Shown here piece after piece: positions 55,678 through 64,000 of a DNA stretch of 64,000 nucleotides. Source of the DNA: Xanthomonas sp. F10 (lineage in GTDB: Bacteria > Pseudomonadota > Gammaproteobacteria > Xanthomonadales > Xanthomonadaceae); assembly GCF_014206815.1 (NCBI RefSeq), contig NZ_JACHNP010000003.1:429848-493847 (forward strand), given 5' to 3'. The notes below the pieces were generated by a model that was not told the origin of the DNA, made no database searches, and was given only the letters and a program-made list of their open reading frames with translations. Position numbers and translations under genes: made by a program. Numbering within the stretch: the stretch's first letter is position 1; the number at the start of each line of letters is the position of its first letter.

Positions 55678-57954
55678 ATGATGCGTTTGGCCTGGATCCT
55701 GCTGCTGGCGGCGCCCTGCGCGCTCGCGCAGACCCCGCCCGCAGCGGCGCCGTCCGCGCCCGATCCGGCGTTCGCCACTTGCGTGGCCGGCCTGCGCACG
55801 GCCGCGGCAAAGGCGGGCGTCGCCGAGGCGTCCTTCGATCGCTTCACCGCCGGGCTGCAGCCGGATCCGAGCGTGCTGCCGCTGCTCGATGCCCAGCCCG
55901 AATTCACCACGCCGATCTGGGACTACCTGGCCGGCCTGGTCGACAGCCAGCGCATCGACGACGGCCGCGCCATGCTCGCCGCACACCGCGACCTGCTCGC
56001 GCAGGTGGCGCAGCAATACGGCGTGGACCCGGAGACGGTGGTCGCGGTGTGGGGCGTGGAGAGCGACTACGGGCGCATCTCCGGCAAGCGCCCGCTGCTG
56101 GTGTCGCTGCTGACCCTGTCCTGCGAAGGCCGCCGCCAGCCGTTCTTCCGCAGCGAACTGTTCGCGCTGCTGAAGCTGCTGCAGGCCGGCGACCTGCGCC
56201 CCGAGGGCCTGACCGGGTCCTGGGCCGGCGCCTTCGGCCATACCCAGTTCATGCCCAGCACCTACGCCCGCGTCGCCGTGGACGGCGATGGCGACGGCCG
56301 CCGCGACCTGGTCGCCAGCATTCCCGATGCCCTGGCCTCCACCGCCAACTACCTCAAGCTGGCCGGCTGGCAGAGCGGCCAGCCGTGGGGGCTGGAAGTG
56401 AAGCTGCCGGACGGTTTCGACCCGGCGCTGGCCGGGCGCACCCAGCGCCGGCCGCTGTCGGACTGGCGCGCGCGCGGCCTCACCGCCGCCGATGGCAGCG
56501 CGTTGCCGGCGCTGGCGGCGCAGACCCCGGCGGCGGTGCTGATCCCGGCCGGCGTGCACGGCCCGGCGTTCCTGGTGTTCCGCAACTACGACGCGATCTA
56601 CGCCTACAACGCCGCCGAAAGCTATGCGCTGGCGATCGCGCTGCTGTCCGACCGGCTGCGCGGCAAGCCCGGGTTGGTCGCGGCCTGGCCGACCGACGAC
56701 CCCGGCCTGGGCCGACCGGAGCGGCGCGAACTGCAAACCTTGTTGCTGGCGCGCGGCCACGCCATCGGCCAGGCCGACGGCGCCATCGGCACCGCCACCC
56801 GCCGCGCTATCCAGGCCGAGCAGCAGCGCCTGGGCCTGCAGCCGGCGGACGGCCGTGCCGGGCAACGCATCCTCGACGCGCTGCGCCGCGAGGCCGGCGG
56901 CGCGCCCGCGGCCCCCGTGCCGCCACCGGCCGCGCCAACGCCGCCTGCGCCGGCGGCGTCACCGGAACCCGCACCGGCACCTCCACCGACACCGACGCCG
57001 TTCGGCGGCACGCCGCCCACCGCATTCCGGCTGCCGGCCGCCTACCCGGCCTTCGCCCAATCCCCCGCGCCACGGAGCATCCACCCCATGTCCGACGTCC
57101 CCGGCCTGAGCACAGGCGACTTCCACGGCTACCCCTCGCTGCTGGTGGAGACCCCGCAGTCCACCGCCGCGATCAGCCTGTTCGGCGGCCAGGTGCTGTC
57201 GTTCGTGCCCAAGGGCGGCACCGACGCGCTGTGGCTGTCGCCGAGCGCGCAACCCACGCCGACCCCGATCCGCGGCGGCACCCCGGTGTGCTGGCCGTAC
57301 TTCGGCCGCCAGGGCCAGAGCGATGCCGTGCCCGCGCACGGCTTCGTGCGCACCGTGCCGTGGCAGTTGCAGGACGCGCGGCGCGAGGCTGACGGCAGCC
57401 TGGTCCTGACCCTGGCGCCGCCCGACTTCGACGACCTGCCGCTGCGCCTGCACATGCAGCTGCGCATCGGCGCCACCCTGGAGCAGCGCCTGGTCACCGA
57501 CAACGTCGGCACCGCGCCCGCCCGCTTCACCCAGGCGCTGCACAACTACTTCCGCGTCGCCGACGCCACCCAGGTGCGGGTGCAGGGCCTGGACGGCCTG
57601 GACTACCTCGACAAGTTCGAGAACTACGCCACGCCGCATCGCCAGGACGGCGACTGGAGCCTGCAGGACCCACGCGATCCCGGCCGCAGCGACCGCATCT
57701 ACACCGGCGCCGGCGGCCGCTACACCCTGCTGGACCCGGGCCTGCAGCGCCGCATCGAGATCGCCACCACCGGCAGCCGCACCCTGGTGGCCTGGAACCC
57801 GGGCGAGGCCGGCGCGCAGAAGATGGCCGACGTCGGCCCGCACTGGCGCCAGTTCGTGTGCCTGGAAGCGGCCAACGCCGGGCCCGAGGTGATCGATCTG
57901 GCGCCGGGCGCCCAGCACGTGCTGCAGCAGACGATTTCCGTCGTGGCGTTGTGA
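55678..57954 (+). CDS. Lytic transglycosylase (MltB type) in one frame with hexose-6-phosphate mutarotase
   Basis: The 758-residue frame has a signal peptide (1-18) and an MltB-type transglycosylase with catalytic Glu128 in VAVWGVESDYGRISGKRPL and GAFGHTQFMPSTY. A peptidoglycan-binding segment follows (about 350-400), then a Pro/Ala linker, and from residue 471 (ATG 57088) a complete YeaD-like aldose-1-epimerase/glucose-6-phosphate mutarotase (FGGQVLSFVPKGGTDALWLSP, GGTPVCWPYFGRQG, LHNYFRVAD). The CAA at 57058-57060 is one base from TAA, and CGGAG precedes ATG 57088. This strongly suggests two former genes joined by stop loss. The mutarotase is normally cytoplasmic. Confidence 0.8.
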   Translation: MMRLAWILLLAAPCALAQTPPAAAPSAPDPAFATCVAGLRTAAAKAGVAEASFDRFTAGLQPDPSVLPLLDAQPEFTTPIWDYLAGLVDSQRIDDGRAMLAAHRDLLAQVAQQYGVDPETVVAVWGVESDYGRISGKRPLLVSLLTLSCEGRRQPFFRSELFALLKLLQAGDLRPEGLTGSWAGAFGHTQFMPSTYARVAVDGDGDGRRDLVASIPDALASTANYLKLAGWQSGQPWGLEVKLPDGFDPALAGRTQRRPLSDWRARGLTAADGSALPALAAQTPAAVLIPAGVHGPAFLVFRNYDAIYAYNAAESYALAIALLSDRLRGKPGLVAAWPTDDPGLGRPERRELQTLLLARGHAIGQADGAIGTATRRAIQAEQQRLGLQPADGRAGQRILDALRREAGGAPAAPVPPPAAPTPPAPAASPEPAPAPPPTPTPFGGTPPTAFRLPAAYPAFAQSPAPRSIHPMSDVPGLSTGDFHGYPSLLVETPQSTAAISLFGGQVLSFVPKGGTDALWLSPSAQPTPTPIRGGTPVCWPYFGRQGQSDAVPAHGFVRTVPWQLQDARREADGSLVLTLAPPDFDDLPLRLHMQLRIGATLEQRLVTDNVGTAPARFTQALHNYFRVADATQVRVQGLDGLDYLDKFENYATPHRQDGDWSLQDPRDPGRSDRIYTGAGGRYTLLDPGLQRRIEIATTGSRTLVAWNPGEAGAQKMADVGPHWRQFVCLEAANAGPEVIDLAPGAQHVLQQTISVVAL
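57088..57954 (+). CDS. Possible independently initiated glucose-6-phosphate 1-epimerase
   Basis: ATG 57088 with CGGAG 10 nt upstream begins MSDVPGLSTGDFHGYPSLLV, the usual start of YeaD-type proteins, and yields 288 residues, a normal length. Internal initiation here would keep a cytoplasmic enzyme despite the longer frame. It interconverts the anomers of hexose 6-phosphates. Confidence 0.55.
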   Translation: MSDVPGLSTGDFHGYPSLLVETPQSTAAISLFGGQVLSFVPKGGTDALWLSPSAQPTPTPIRGGTPVCWPYFGRQGQSDAVPAHGFVRTVPWQLQDARREADGSLVLTLAPPDFDDLPLRLHMQLRIGATLEQRLVTDNVGTAPARFTQALHNYFRVADATQVRVQGLDGLDYLDKFENYATPHRQDGDWSLQDPRDPGRSDRIYTGAGGRYTLLDPGLQRRIEIATTGSRTLVAWNPGEAGAQKMADVGPHWRQFVCLEAANAGPEVIDLAPGAQHVLQQTISVVAL

Positions 57955-58339
57955 CCCCGGCCGGACGGCGGCACCGCCTGCCGCGGCCGGGCGGTCGGCA
58001 TTGGTGACGGCCCCGCCGTGATCGCGGCGCCGGCGCGCCTCGCTAGCAAGCGTCGCGCCGCTGCTGCGCCGGACCCTCACCCCCGACCCCTCTCCCGGCG
58101 GGAGAGGGGAGTCGCTCGGGGTAGAGGGCCTCAGTTCCGGGCCAATCCGCCCAGCCGCGACGCTGTTGTGGGAGGGACTTCAGTCCCGACGCGACGACCT
58201 CCGCCGCTCGCGACTGGAAATCGCGCCGACCGCACCCAGCCAAGCCCCCGCGAGGTGGCAGGCAGGCGGCGCTCTCCACTCGGCCTCCCGCACCCGCAGC
58301 GGCGCCGATTACACTGCCGCGTCCGCCAGGAGGCCTGCT
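57955..58339. repeat. Intergenic repeats
   Basis: A dispersed CCCTCTCCC/GGGAGAGG element in inverted orientation lies at 58073-58109 and a GTGG-type REP at 58168-58190. No gene is seen. Open frames that cross the region are upstream extensions of the MFS gene. Confidence 0.75.
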
Positions 58340-59590
58340 GTGCACGCTCCGACTCCCGCCATCCGCTCACGCCGTGCCGCGGTCGCCTTCATCTTCGTCA
58401 CCCTGCTGATCGACGTGCTGTCCTTCGGCGTCATCATCCCGGTGCTGCCCACGCTGGTGCGCGACTTCACCGGCGGCGATTTCGCCGCCGCGGCCCGGTG
58501 GGTCGGCTGGTTCGGCTTCCTGTTCGCCGCGCTGCAGTTCGTCAGTTCGCCGCTGCAGGGCGCCCTGTCCGACCGCTACGGCCGTCGCCCGGTGATCCTG
58601 GCCTCTTGCCTGGGGCTGGGCGTGGACTTCATGGTGATGGCGCTGGCGCAGAGCCTGCCGGTGCTGCTGCTGGCGCGCATGGTCTCCGGCGTGTTCTCGG
58701 CCAGCTTCACCTCGGCCAACGCCTACATCGCCGACATCACCCCCGCCGACAAGCGCGCCCAGGCCTACGGCATCATCGGCGCGGCGTTCGGCGTGGGCTT
58801 CGTGGTCGGCCCGCTGCTGGGCGGCTGGCTCGGCAGCCTGCATCTGCGCGCGCCGTTCTGGTTCGCCGCCGGGCTGGCCCTGCTCAACTTCCTCTACGGC
58901 CTGTGGGTGCTGCCCGAATCGCTGGCGCCGGAACGGCGCACCGCACGCGTGGACTGGGCGCATGCCAATCCGTTCGGCGCGCTGCGCCTGCTGCGTCGCT
59001 ATCCGCAGGTATTCGCGCTGGCCGCGGTGATCTTCCTGGCCAACCTGGCGCACTACGTCTACCCGAGCATCTTCGTGCTGTTCGCCGATTATCGCTTCGG
59101 CTGGGGGCCGAAACAGGTCAGCTGGGTGCTGGCGCTGGTCGGCGTGTGCAGCATCGTGGTCAATGCCGTACTGGTGGCGCGGGTGGTGCGCCGCTTCGGC
59201 GAGCGCGGCGCGCTGCTGTTCGGCCTGGGCTGCGGCGTGATCGGTTTCGCCATCTACAGCGTGGCCGGCAGCGGCGCGCTGTTCCTGCTCGGCGTGCCGA
59301 TCAGCGCACTGTGGGCGGTGGCCGGGCCGGCGGCGCAGGCGATCGTCACCCGCCACGTCGGCGCCGATGCGCAGGGCCGCATCCAGGGCGCGCTGATGAG
59401 CCTGGTCAGCCTGGCCGGGGTGATCGGGCCGCTGCTCTACGCGTGGGTGTTCGCCGCCTTCATCGGCCCGCGCGCGCTGCTGCATTTCCCCGGGGTGCCC
59501 TGGCTGCTGGCGGCGCTGCTGCTGGGCAGCGGCTGGATCGTGGCCTGGCGCCGCGCGCGGGTGCCGGCCGCCACGGTGGCCGGCGGCTGA
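58340..59590 (+). CDS. MFS efflux transporter, TetA/TCR-like
   Basis: A 416-residue twelve-helix transporter. The first helix is VAFIFVTLLIDVLSFGVIIPVLP, motif A is GALSDRYGRRPVIL, and GVGFVVGPLLGG matches motif C of drug:H+ antiporters. This pattern is that of the TCR/Tet group. Tetracycline export is not proven, and chromosomal homologues often have other or unknown substrates. GTG 58340 is chosen because AGGAGG stands 6 nt before it. Confidence 0.86.
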   Translation: MHAPTPAIRSRRAAVAFIFVTLLIDVLSFGVIIPVLPTLVRDFTGGDFAAAARWVGWFGFLFAALQFVSSPLQGALSDRYGRRPVILASCLGLGVDFMVMALAQSLPVLLLARMVSGVFSASFTSANAYIADITPADKRAQAYGIIGAAFGVGFVVGPLLGGWLGSLHLRAPFWFAAGLALLNFLYGLWVLPESLAPERRTARVDWAHANPFGALRLLRRYPQVFALAAVIFLANLAHYVYPSIFVLFADYRFGWGPKQVSWVLALVGVCSIVVNAVLVARVVRRFGERGALLFGLGCGVIGFAIYSVAGSGALFLLGVPISALWAVAGPAAQAIVTRHVGADAQGRIQGALMSLVSLAGVIGPLLYAWVFAAFIGPRALLHFPGVPWLLAALLLGSGWIVAWRRARVPAATVAGG

Positions 59591-59724
59591 GGCATGAACG
59601 GCTCAGTTTGCGTGCGCACGGGCGGCGTGGCCCGCGCGGCCTCGCCTGGCACCACGCGGCCGCGATTGTTACGCTGTGCCCTCTCTTTCGTCGCGGCCGG
59701 CCGGCTGCTGTACCAGTCGCCTGC

Positions 59725-60320
59725 ATGATGTCCCCTCCCGACGGAACCGCCCTGCCGTTGACCGCCTCGCGCCTGCTGCGCGACGCCACCGCGCAGCAGC
59801 ACCAGGCCGTCGAAGACCTGCCGGCGATGCGCGCCTTGCTGGGTGCCACCCTCTCGCTGTCCGCCTATGCGCACGTGCTGCGCCGCCATCACGCGGCCCT
59901 GGCCGGCTGGGAGCGCCAGGAGGCGGCCTGGCTGCGCGACTGCGGCGATGCGCAGTGGCAGTACCAGCCGCGCGCGCCGCTGCTGGCGCAGGACCTGCAC
60001 GCCCTGCAGGCGTCGCCGCCCCCGCTGCAACCGGTGCCGCCGGTGTCGGTCGAGGCCCAGCGCTGGGGCATGCTGTACGTGGTCGAGGGCTCGCGCCTGG
60101 GCGGGCGGGTGATCGCCCGGCAACTGCGGCAGACCCTGCCCGCGGCCGCGCCGGCGCTGTCCTATTTCGAACTCGGCCATGCCGATCCGGCCGCCTGGCG
60201 GCACTTCCAGCAACGCCTGGAGCGGGCCTTGCCGACCGTGCCCCTGCAGCAGGCCGCGGTCGATGGCGCCCGCGCCATGTTCGCGCACTTCCATACCCAT
60301 TTCGCCCTGGAGATCGCCGC

Positions 60321-60324
<4 letters not shown>
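59725..60324 (+). CDS. bphO: Biliverdin-producing heme oxygenase BphO
   Basis: BphO cleaves heme to biliverdin, the chromophore of the phytochrome encoded next. The 199-residue product has the likely proximal His26 in ATAQQHQAVEDL and the distal-helix block GMLYVVEGSRLGGRVIARQL. Its TGA overlaps the bphP ATG (ATGA), giving coupled production of enzyme and receptor. A second ATG directly follows the first. Confidence 0.92.
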
Positions 60325-62225
<1,901 letters not shown>

Positions 62226-62246
62226 GCCATCGTCCGCGGCGCACGC

Positions 62247-63425
62247 TCAGCGCGTGCGCCGCCACAGCGCCAGCGTCGCCGCGCCGGCCAGCAGGCCCCA
62301 CAGCGCCGCGCCGATGCCGAACAGCGACAGGCCCGAGGCGGTGACCAGGAACGCGATCAGCGCCGGCTCGCGCTCGTGTTCCTCGCGCAACGCCGAGGCC
62401 AGGCTGTTGCCGATGGTGCCGAACAGCGCGATGCCGGCGATCGCCATCACCAGTTCCTTGGGAAAGGCGGCGAATAGTGCCGCCACGGTGGCGCCGAACA
62501 CGCCGATCAGCAGATAGAAGACCCCGGCGAACACCGCGGCCATGTAGCGCCGCTGCGGATCTTCCTGCGCCTCGCGGCCCATGCAGATCGCCGCCGTGAT
62601 CGCGGCCAGGTTCAACCCGTAGGCGCCGAACGGCGCCAGCACCGTGTTGACCACGCCGATCCAGCCGATGGTCGGGGAGATGGGCACCGCATAGCCGGAG
62701 GCGCGGATCGCCGCCACGCCTGGCAGGTTCTGCGAGGTCATCGTCACCACGAACAGCGGCAGCGCGATCCCGAACAGCGCCTGCCACGACAGGGTCGGCC
62801 ACACCAGCACCGGCTGCGCCAGGCGCAGTTGCGCCGCCTCCAGATGCAGCGCGCCGTTGCCTGCGGCCACTGCGATGCCGACCAGCAGCGTGGCGATCAC
62901 CGCATAGCGTGGGAAGGCACGGCGCCCGAGCAAGTAGGTGGCGAACATCGCCAGCGCCATGCCGAGTTGGTGCTGCATCGCCACGAACACGTCCAGGCCG
63001 AAGCGCAGCAGCACCCCGGCCAGCATCGCCGAGGCCAGCGACAACGGGATGCGCCGCAGCAGACGTTCGAACAGCCCGGAGATACCGGCGAGCGTGGACA
63101 ACACCGCCACCACCACGAAGGCGCCGATCGCATCGGACAGCGGCAGCCCGCCGCCGCTGCCGATCAGCAGGGCGGCACCGGGCGTGGACCAGGCGGTGAC
63201 CACCGGCATCCGGTAGCGCAGCGACAGCCCGATGCAGGTCAGGCCCATGCCCAGCCCCAGCGCCCACATCCACGAGGCGATCTGCGCCTGCGAGGCGCCG
63301 ACGCTGCGCGCGGCCTGGAACACGATGGCCGCCGAACTGGTGAAGCCGACCAGCACGGTGACGAAGCCGGCGATCAGCGCGGGCAGCGAAGCGTCGCGCC
63401 AGAGTGAGCGTGCAGCAGAAGTCAT
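62247..63425 (-). CDS. BenE-family benzoate/H+ symporter
   Basis: The 392-residue membrane protein has about twelve helices with BenE landmarks PALIAGFVTVLVGFTSSAAIVFQAA, TAWSTPGAALL, VTMTSQNLPGVAAIRASGYAVP and PFGAYGLNLAAITAAICMG. Benzoate uptake is the family label; no catabolic genes are near, so the substrate may differ. The ATG at 63425 gives the usual N-terminus; the open frame extends 37 codons further without support. Confidence 0.9.
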   Translation of the reverse strand: MTSAARSLWRDASLPALIAGFVTVLVGFTSSAAIVFQAARSVGASQAQIASWMWALGLGMGLTCIGLSLRYRMPVVTAWSTPGAALLIGSGGGLPLSDAIGAFVVVAVLSTLAGISGLFERLLRRIPLSLASAMLAGVLLRFGLDVFVAMQHQLGMALAMFATYLLGRRAFPRYAVIATLLVGIAVAAGNGALHLEAAQLRLAQPVLVWPTLSWQALFGIALPLFVVTMTSQNLPGVAAIRASGYAVPISPTIGWIGVVNTVLAPFGAYGLNLAAITAAICMGREAQEDPQRRYMAAVFAGVFYLLIGVFGATVAALFAAFPKELVMAIAGIALFGTIGNSLASALREEHEREPALIAFLVTASGLSLFGIGAALWGLLAGAATLALWRRTR

Positions 63426-63555
63426 GCGGAATCCCGTCGTGGAGCGCAGGCTGCATTCTCGGCCAAATGCCGGCGGTCGGCCGCGCCGCGTCCGCACGTA
63501 TAGAGAGAAGAGCGCGGGGCAGCGACGGTGCTGCAAGGCGACCGCAAAAAAACGG

Positions 63556-63583
63556 TTGACGTTTTTTTTCGTGCCATTAAACT
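63556..63583 (+). promoter_or_regulatory. rRNA operon promoter P1 (weak)
   Basis: TTGACG at 63556-63561 and TAAACT at 63578-63583 are separated by 16 bp that include eight T residues. It lies 107 bp upstream of the next promoter and is the least conserved of the series. Confidence 0.45.
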
Positions 63584-63662
63584 GCGCGGCCCGCTACGCA
63601 ACTGCCGAGCTTCGGCGCGACAGAGGCAGGCGGGGCCGGAAACACCTAGCGAACATCGGGTG

Positions 63663-63690
63663 TTGACAGCGTGAAAAATTCGGCTAATAT
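63663..63690 (+). promoter_or_regulatory. rRNA operon promoter P2
   Basis: TTGACA (63663-63668), 16-bp spacer and TAATAT (63685-63690), followed by the GC-rich discriminator GGCCGGCTC, as expected for stringently controlled rRNA promoters. Confidence 0.75.
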
Positions 63691-63763
63691 GGCCGGCTCG
63701 CTTCGAGGAAAAGCCTTCGGGTTTGGACGAAGAAGCGGCGTCAACCACCTGATCAAAAAGGTG

Positions 63764-63791
63764 TTGACGGCAAGAAAAAAGCCGCTATGAT
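63764..63791 (+). promoter_or_regulatory. rRNA operon promoter P3
   Basis: TTGACG (63764-63769), 16-bp spacer and TATGAT (63786-63791), then GGGCGGCTC. The -35 box is the right arm of an inverted repeat beginning GTCAACCACCT at 63740. Confidence 0.78.
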
Positions 63792-63862
63792 GGGCGGCTC
63801 GGTTCGACGAAAAGCCCTCGGGTTTGAAGGCGAACCAGCGTCAACCACCTCGAAATGAGGTG

Positions 63863-63890
63863 TTGACGGAAACAAAAAGTCCGCTATAAT
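63863..63890 (+). promoter_or_regulatory. rRNA operon promoter P4
   Basis: TTGACG (63863-63868), 16-bp spacer and a consensus TATAAT (63885-63890), then GGGCGGCTC. The -35 box again ends an inverted repeat (GTCAACCACCTC to GAGGTGTTGAC). It is the best match of the four and closest to the rRNA. Confidence 0.82.
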
Positions 63891-63955
63891 GGGCGGCTCA
63901 CTCGGACGGAAACGTCGGGGCGAAAAGAGGGAAAGGCGCTGAGGCCGGCCCCGAA

Positions 63956-64000
63956 GTTCTTTGACAGTGTGCGCAGGTAACTTGTGAGGACGCCTGCAGG
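63956..64000 (+). other. rRNA operon leader with boxA-like antitermination site
   Basis: GTTCTTTGACA (63956-63966) matches the boxA pattern, and the following GTGTGCGCAGGTAACTTGTG is the type of leader seen before 16S rRNA in Xanthomonas. The mature 16S sequence has not begun at the window end. Confidence 0.7.

Noticed and set aside
63901..64000. 16S rRNA gene
   Set aside because: Only promoters and leader are inside the window; no mature 16S 5' sequence is visible before position 64000.

Overview
The window is high-GC, densely packed gammaproteobacterial chromosome that looks like Xanthomonadaceae, most likely Xanthomonas or a close relative. Supporting signs are a 634-residue bacteriophytochrome of PAS-GAF-PHY-PAS layout next to a heme oxygenase (the X. 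campestris type), short GTAG/GTGG palindromic REPs like those of Xanthomonas and Stenotrophomonas, an mlaFEDCBA operon, a recC-recB-recD operon and a microcystin-dependent-protein (tail collar) gene cluster. The assignment is by recognition only; no database search was run.

Layout. 1-5 kb: amino acid permease, FixJ-type two-component pair, and an mgtC-family operon whose leader carries a short ORF beginning MDPDP and a hairpin that hides the next ribosome binding site. 5-8.8 kb: rmuC, glutathione peroxidase, then 1.1 kb of repeats holding two inverted copies of an unrecognised composite element. 8.8-13 kb: mla phospholipid-transport operon. 13-21.2 kb: DUF6916-like protein, GNAT, three tail-collar proteins, and a divergent 1679-residue autotransporter adhesin. 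21.2-31.1 kb: a 139-bp tandem array, then recC-recB-recD, whose coding sequence has absorbed dispersed repeats and whose recB/recD junction is tandemly duplicated. 31.3-33.3 kb: SDR/TetR pair and a lipoprotein. 33.4-37.2 kb: a small accessory island with a decayed toxin-antitoxin locus, an AT-rich ParA-HEPN gene pair and an Mrr-like nuclease with a zinc finger. 37.5-42.5 kb: membrane protein, secreted lipase, small periplasmic protein, a REP array and a proline-rich TonB-like protein. 42.7-47.9 kb: chemoreceptor, YdeI-like protein, KgtP-like transporter, folE. 47.98-54.05 kb: a jetA-jetB-jetC (MksF-E-B) SMC operon with no jetD nuclease gene beside it and a histone-H1-like tail on the ATPase. 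54.1-58 kb: a TSUP permease interrupted by an amber codon, a YchJ protein, and an open frame joining a lytic transglycosylase to a hexose-6-phosphate mutarotase. 58-63.4 kb: MFS efflux protein, bphO-bphP, benE-like transporter. 63.5-64 kb: four tandem promoters and the leader of an rRNA operon whose 16S gene lies beyond the window.

Functional themes are envelope maintenance (mla, adhesin, transglycosylase), DNA maintenance and defence (rmuC, recBCD, SMC operon, ParA-HEPN, Mrr-like nuclease), light sensing, and probable Mg2+ response. The most unusual items are the MgtL-like leader before the mgtC operon, the ParA-HEPN pair, the H1-tailed nuclease-less Wadjet-like operon, and the repeats that became part of recB and recD.
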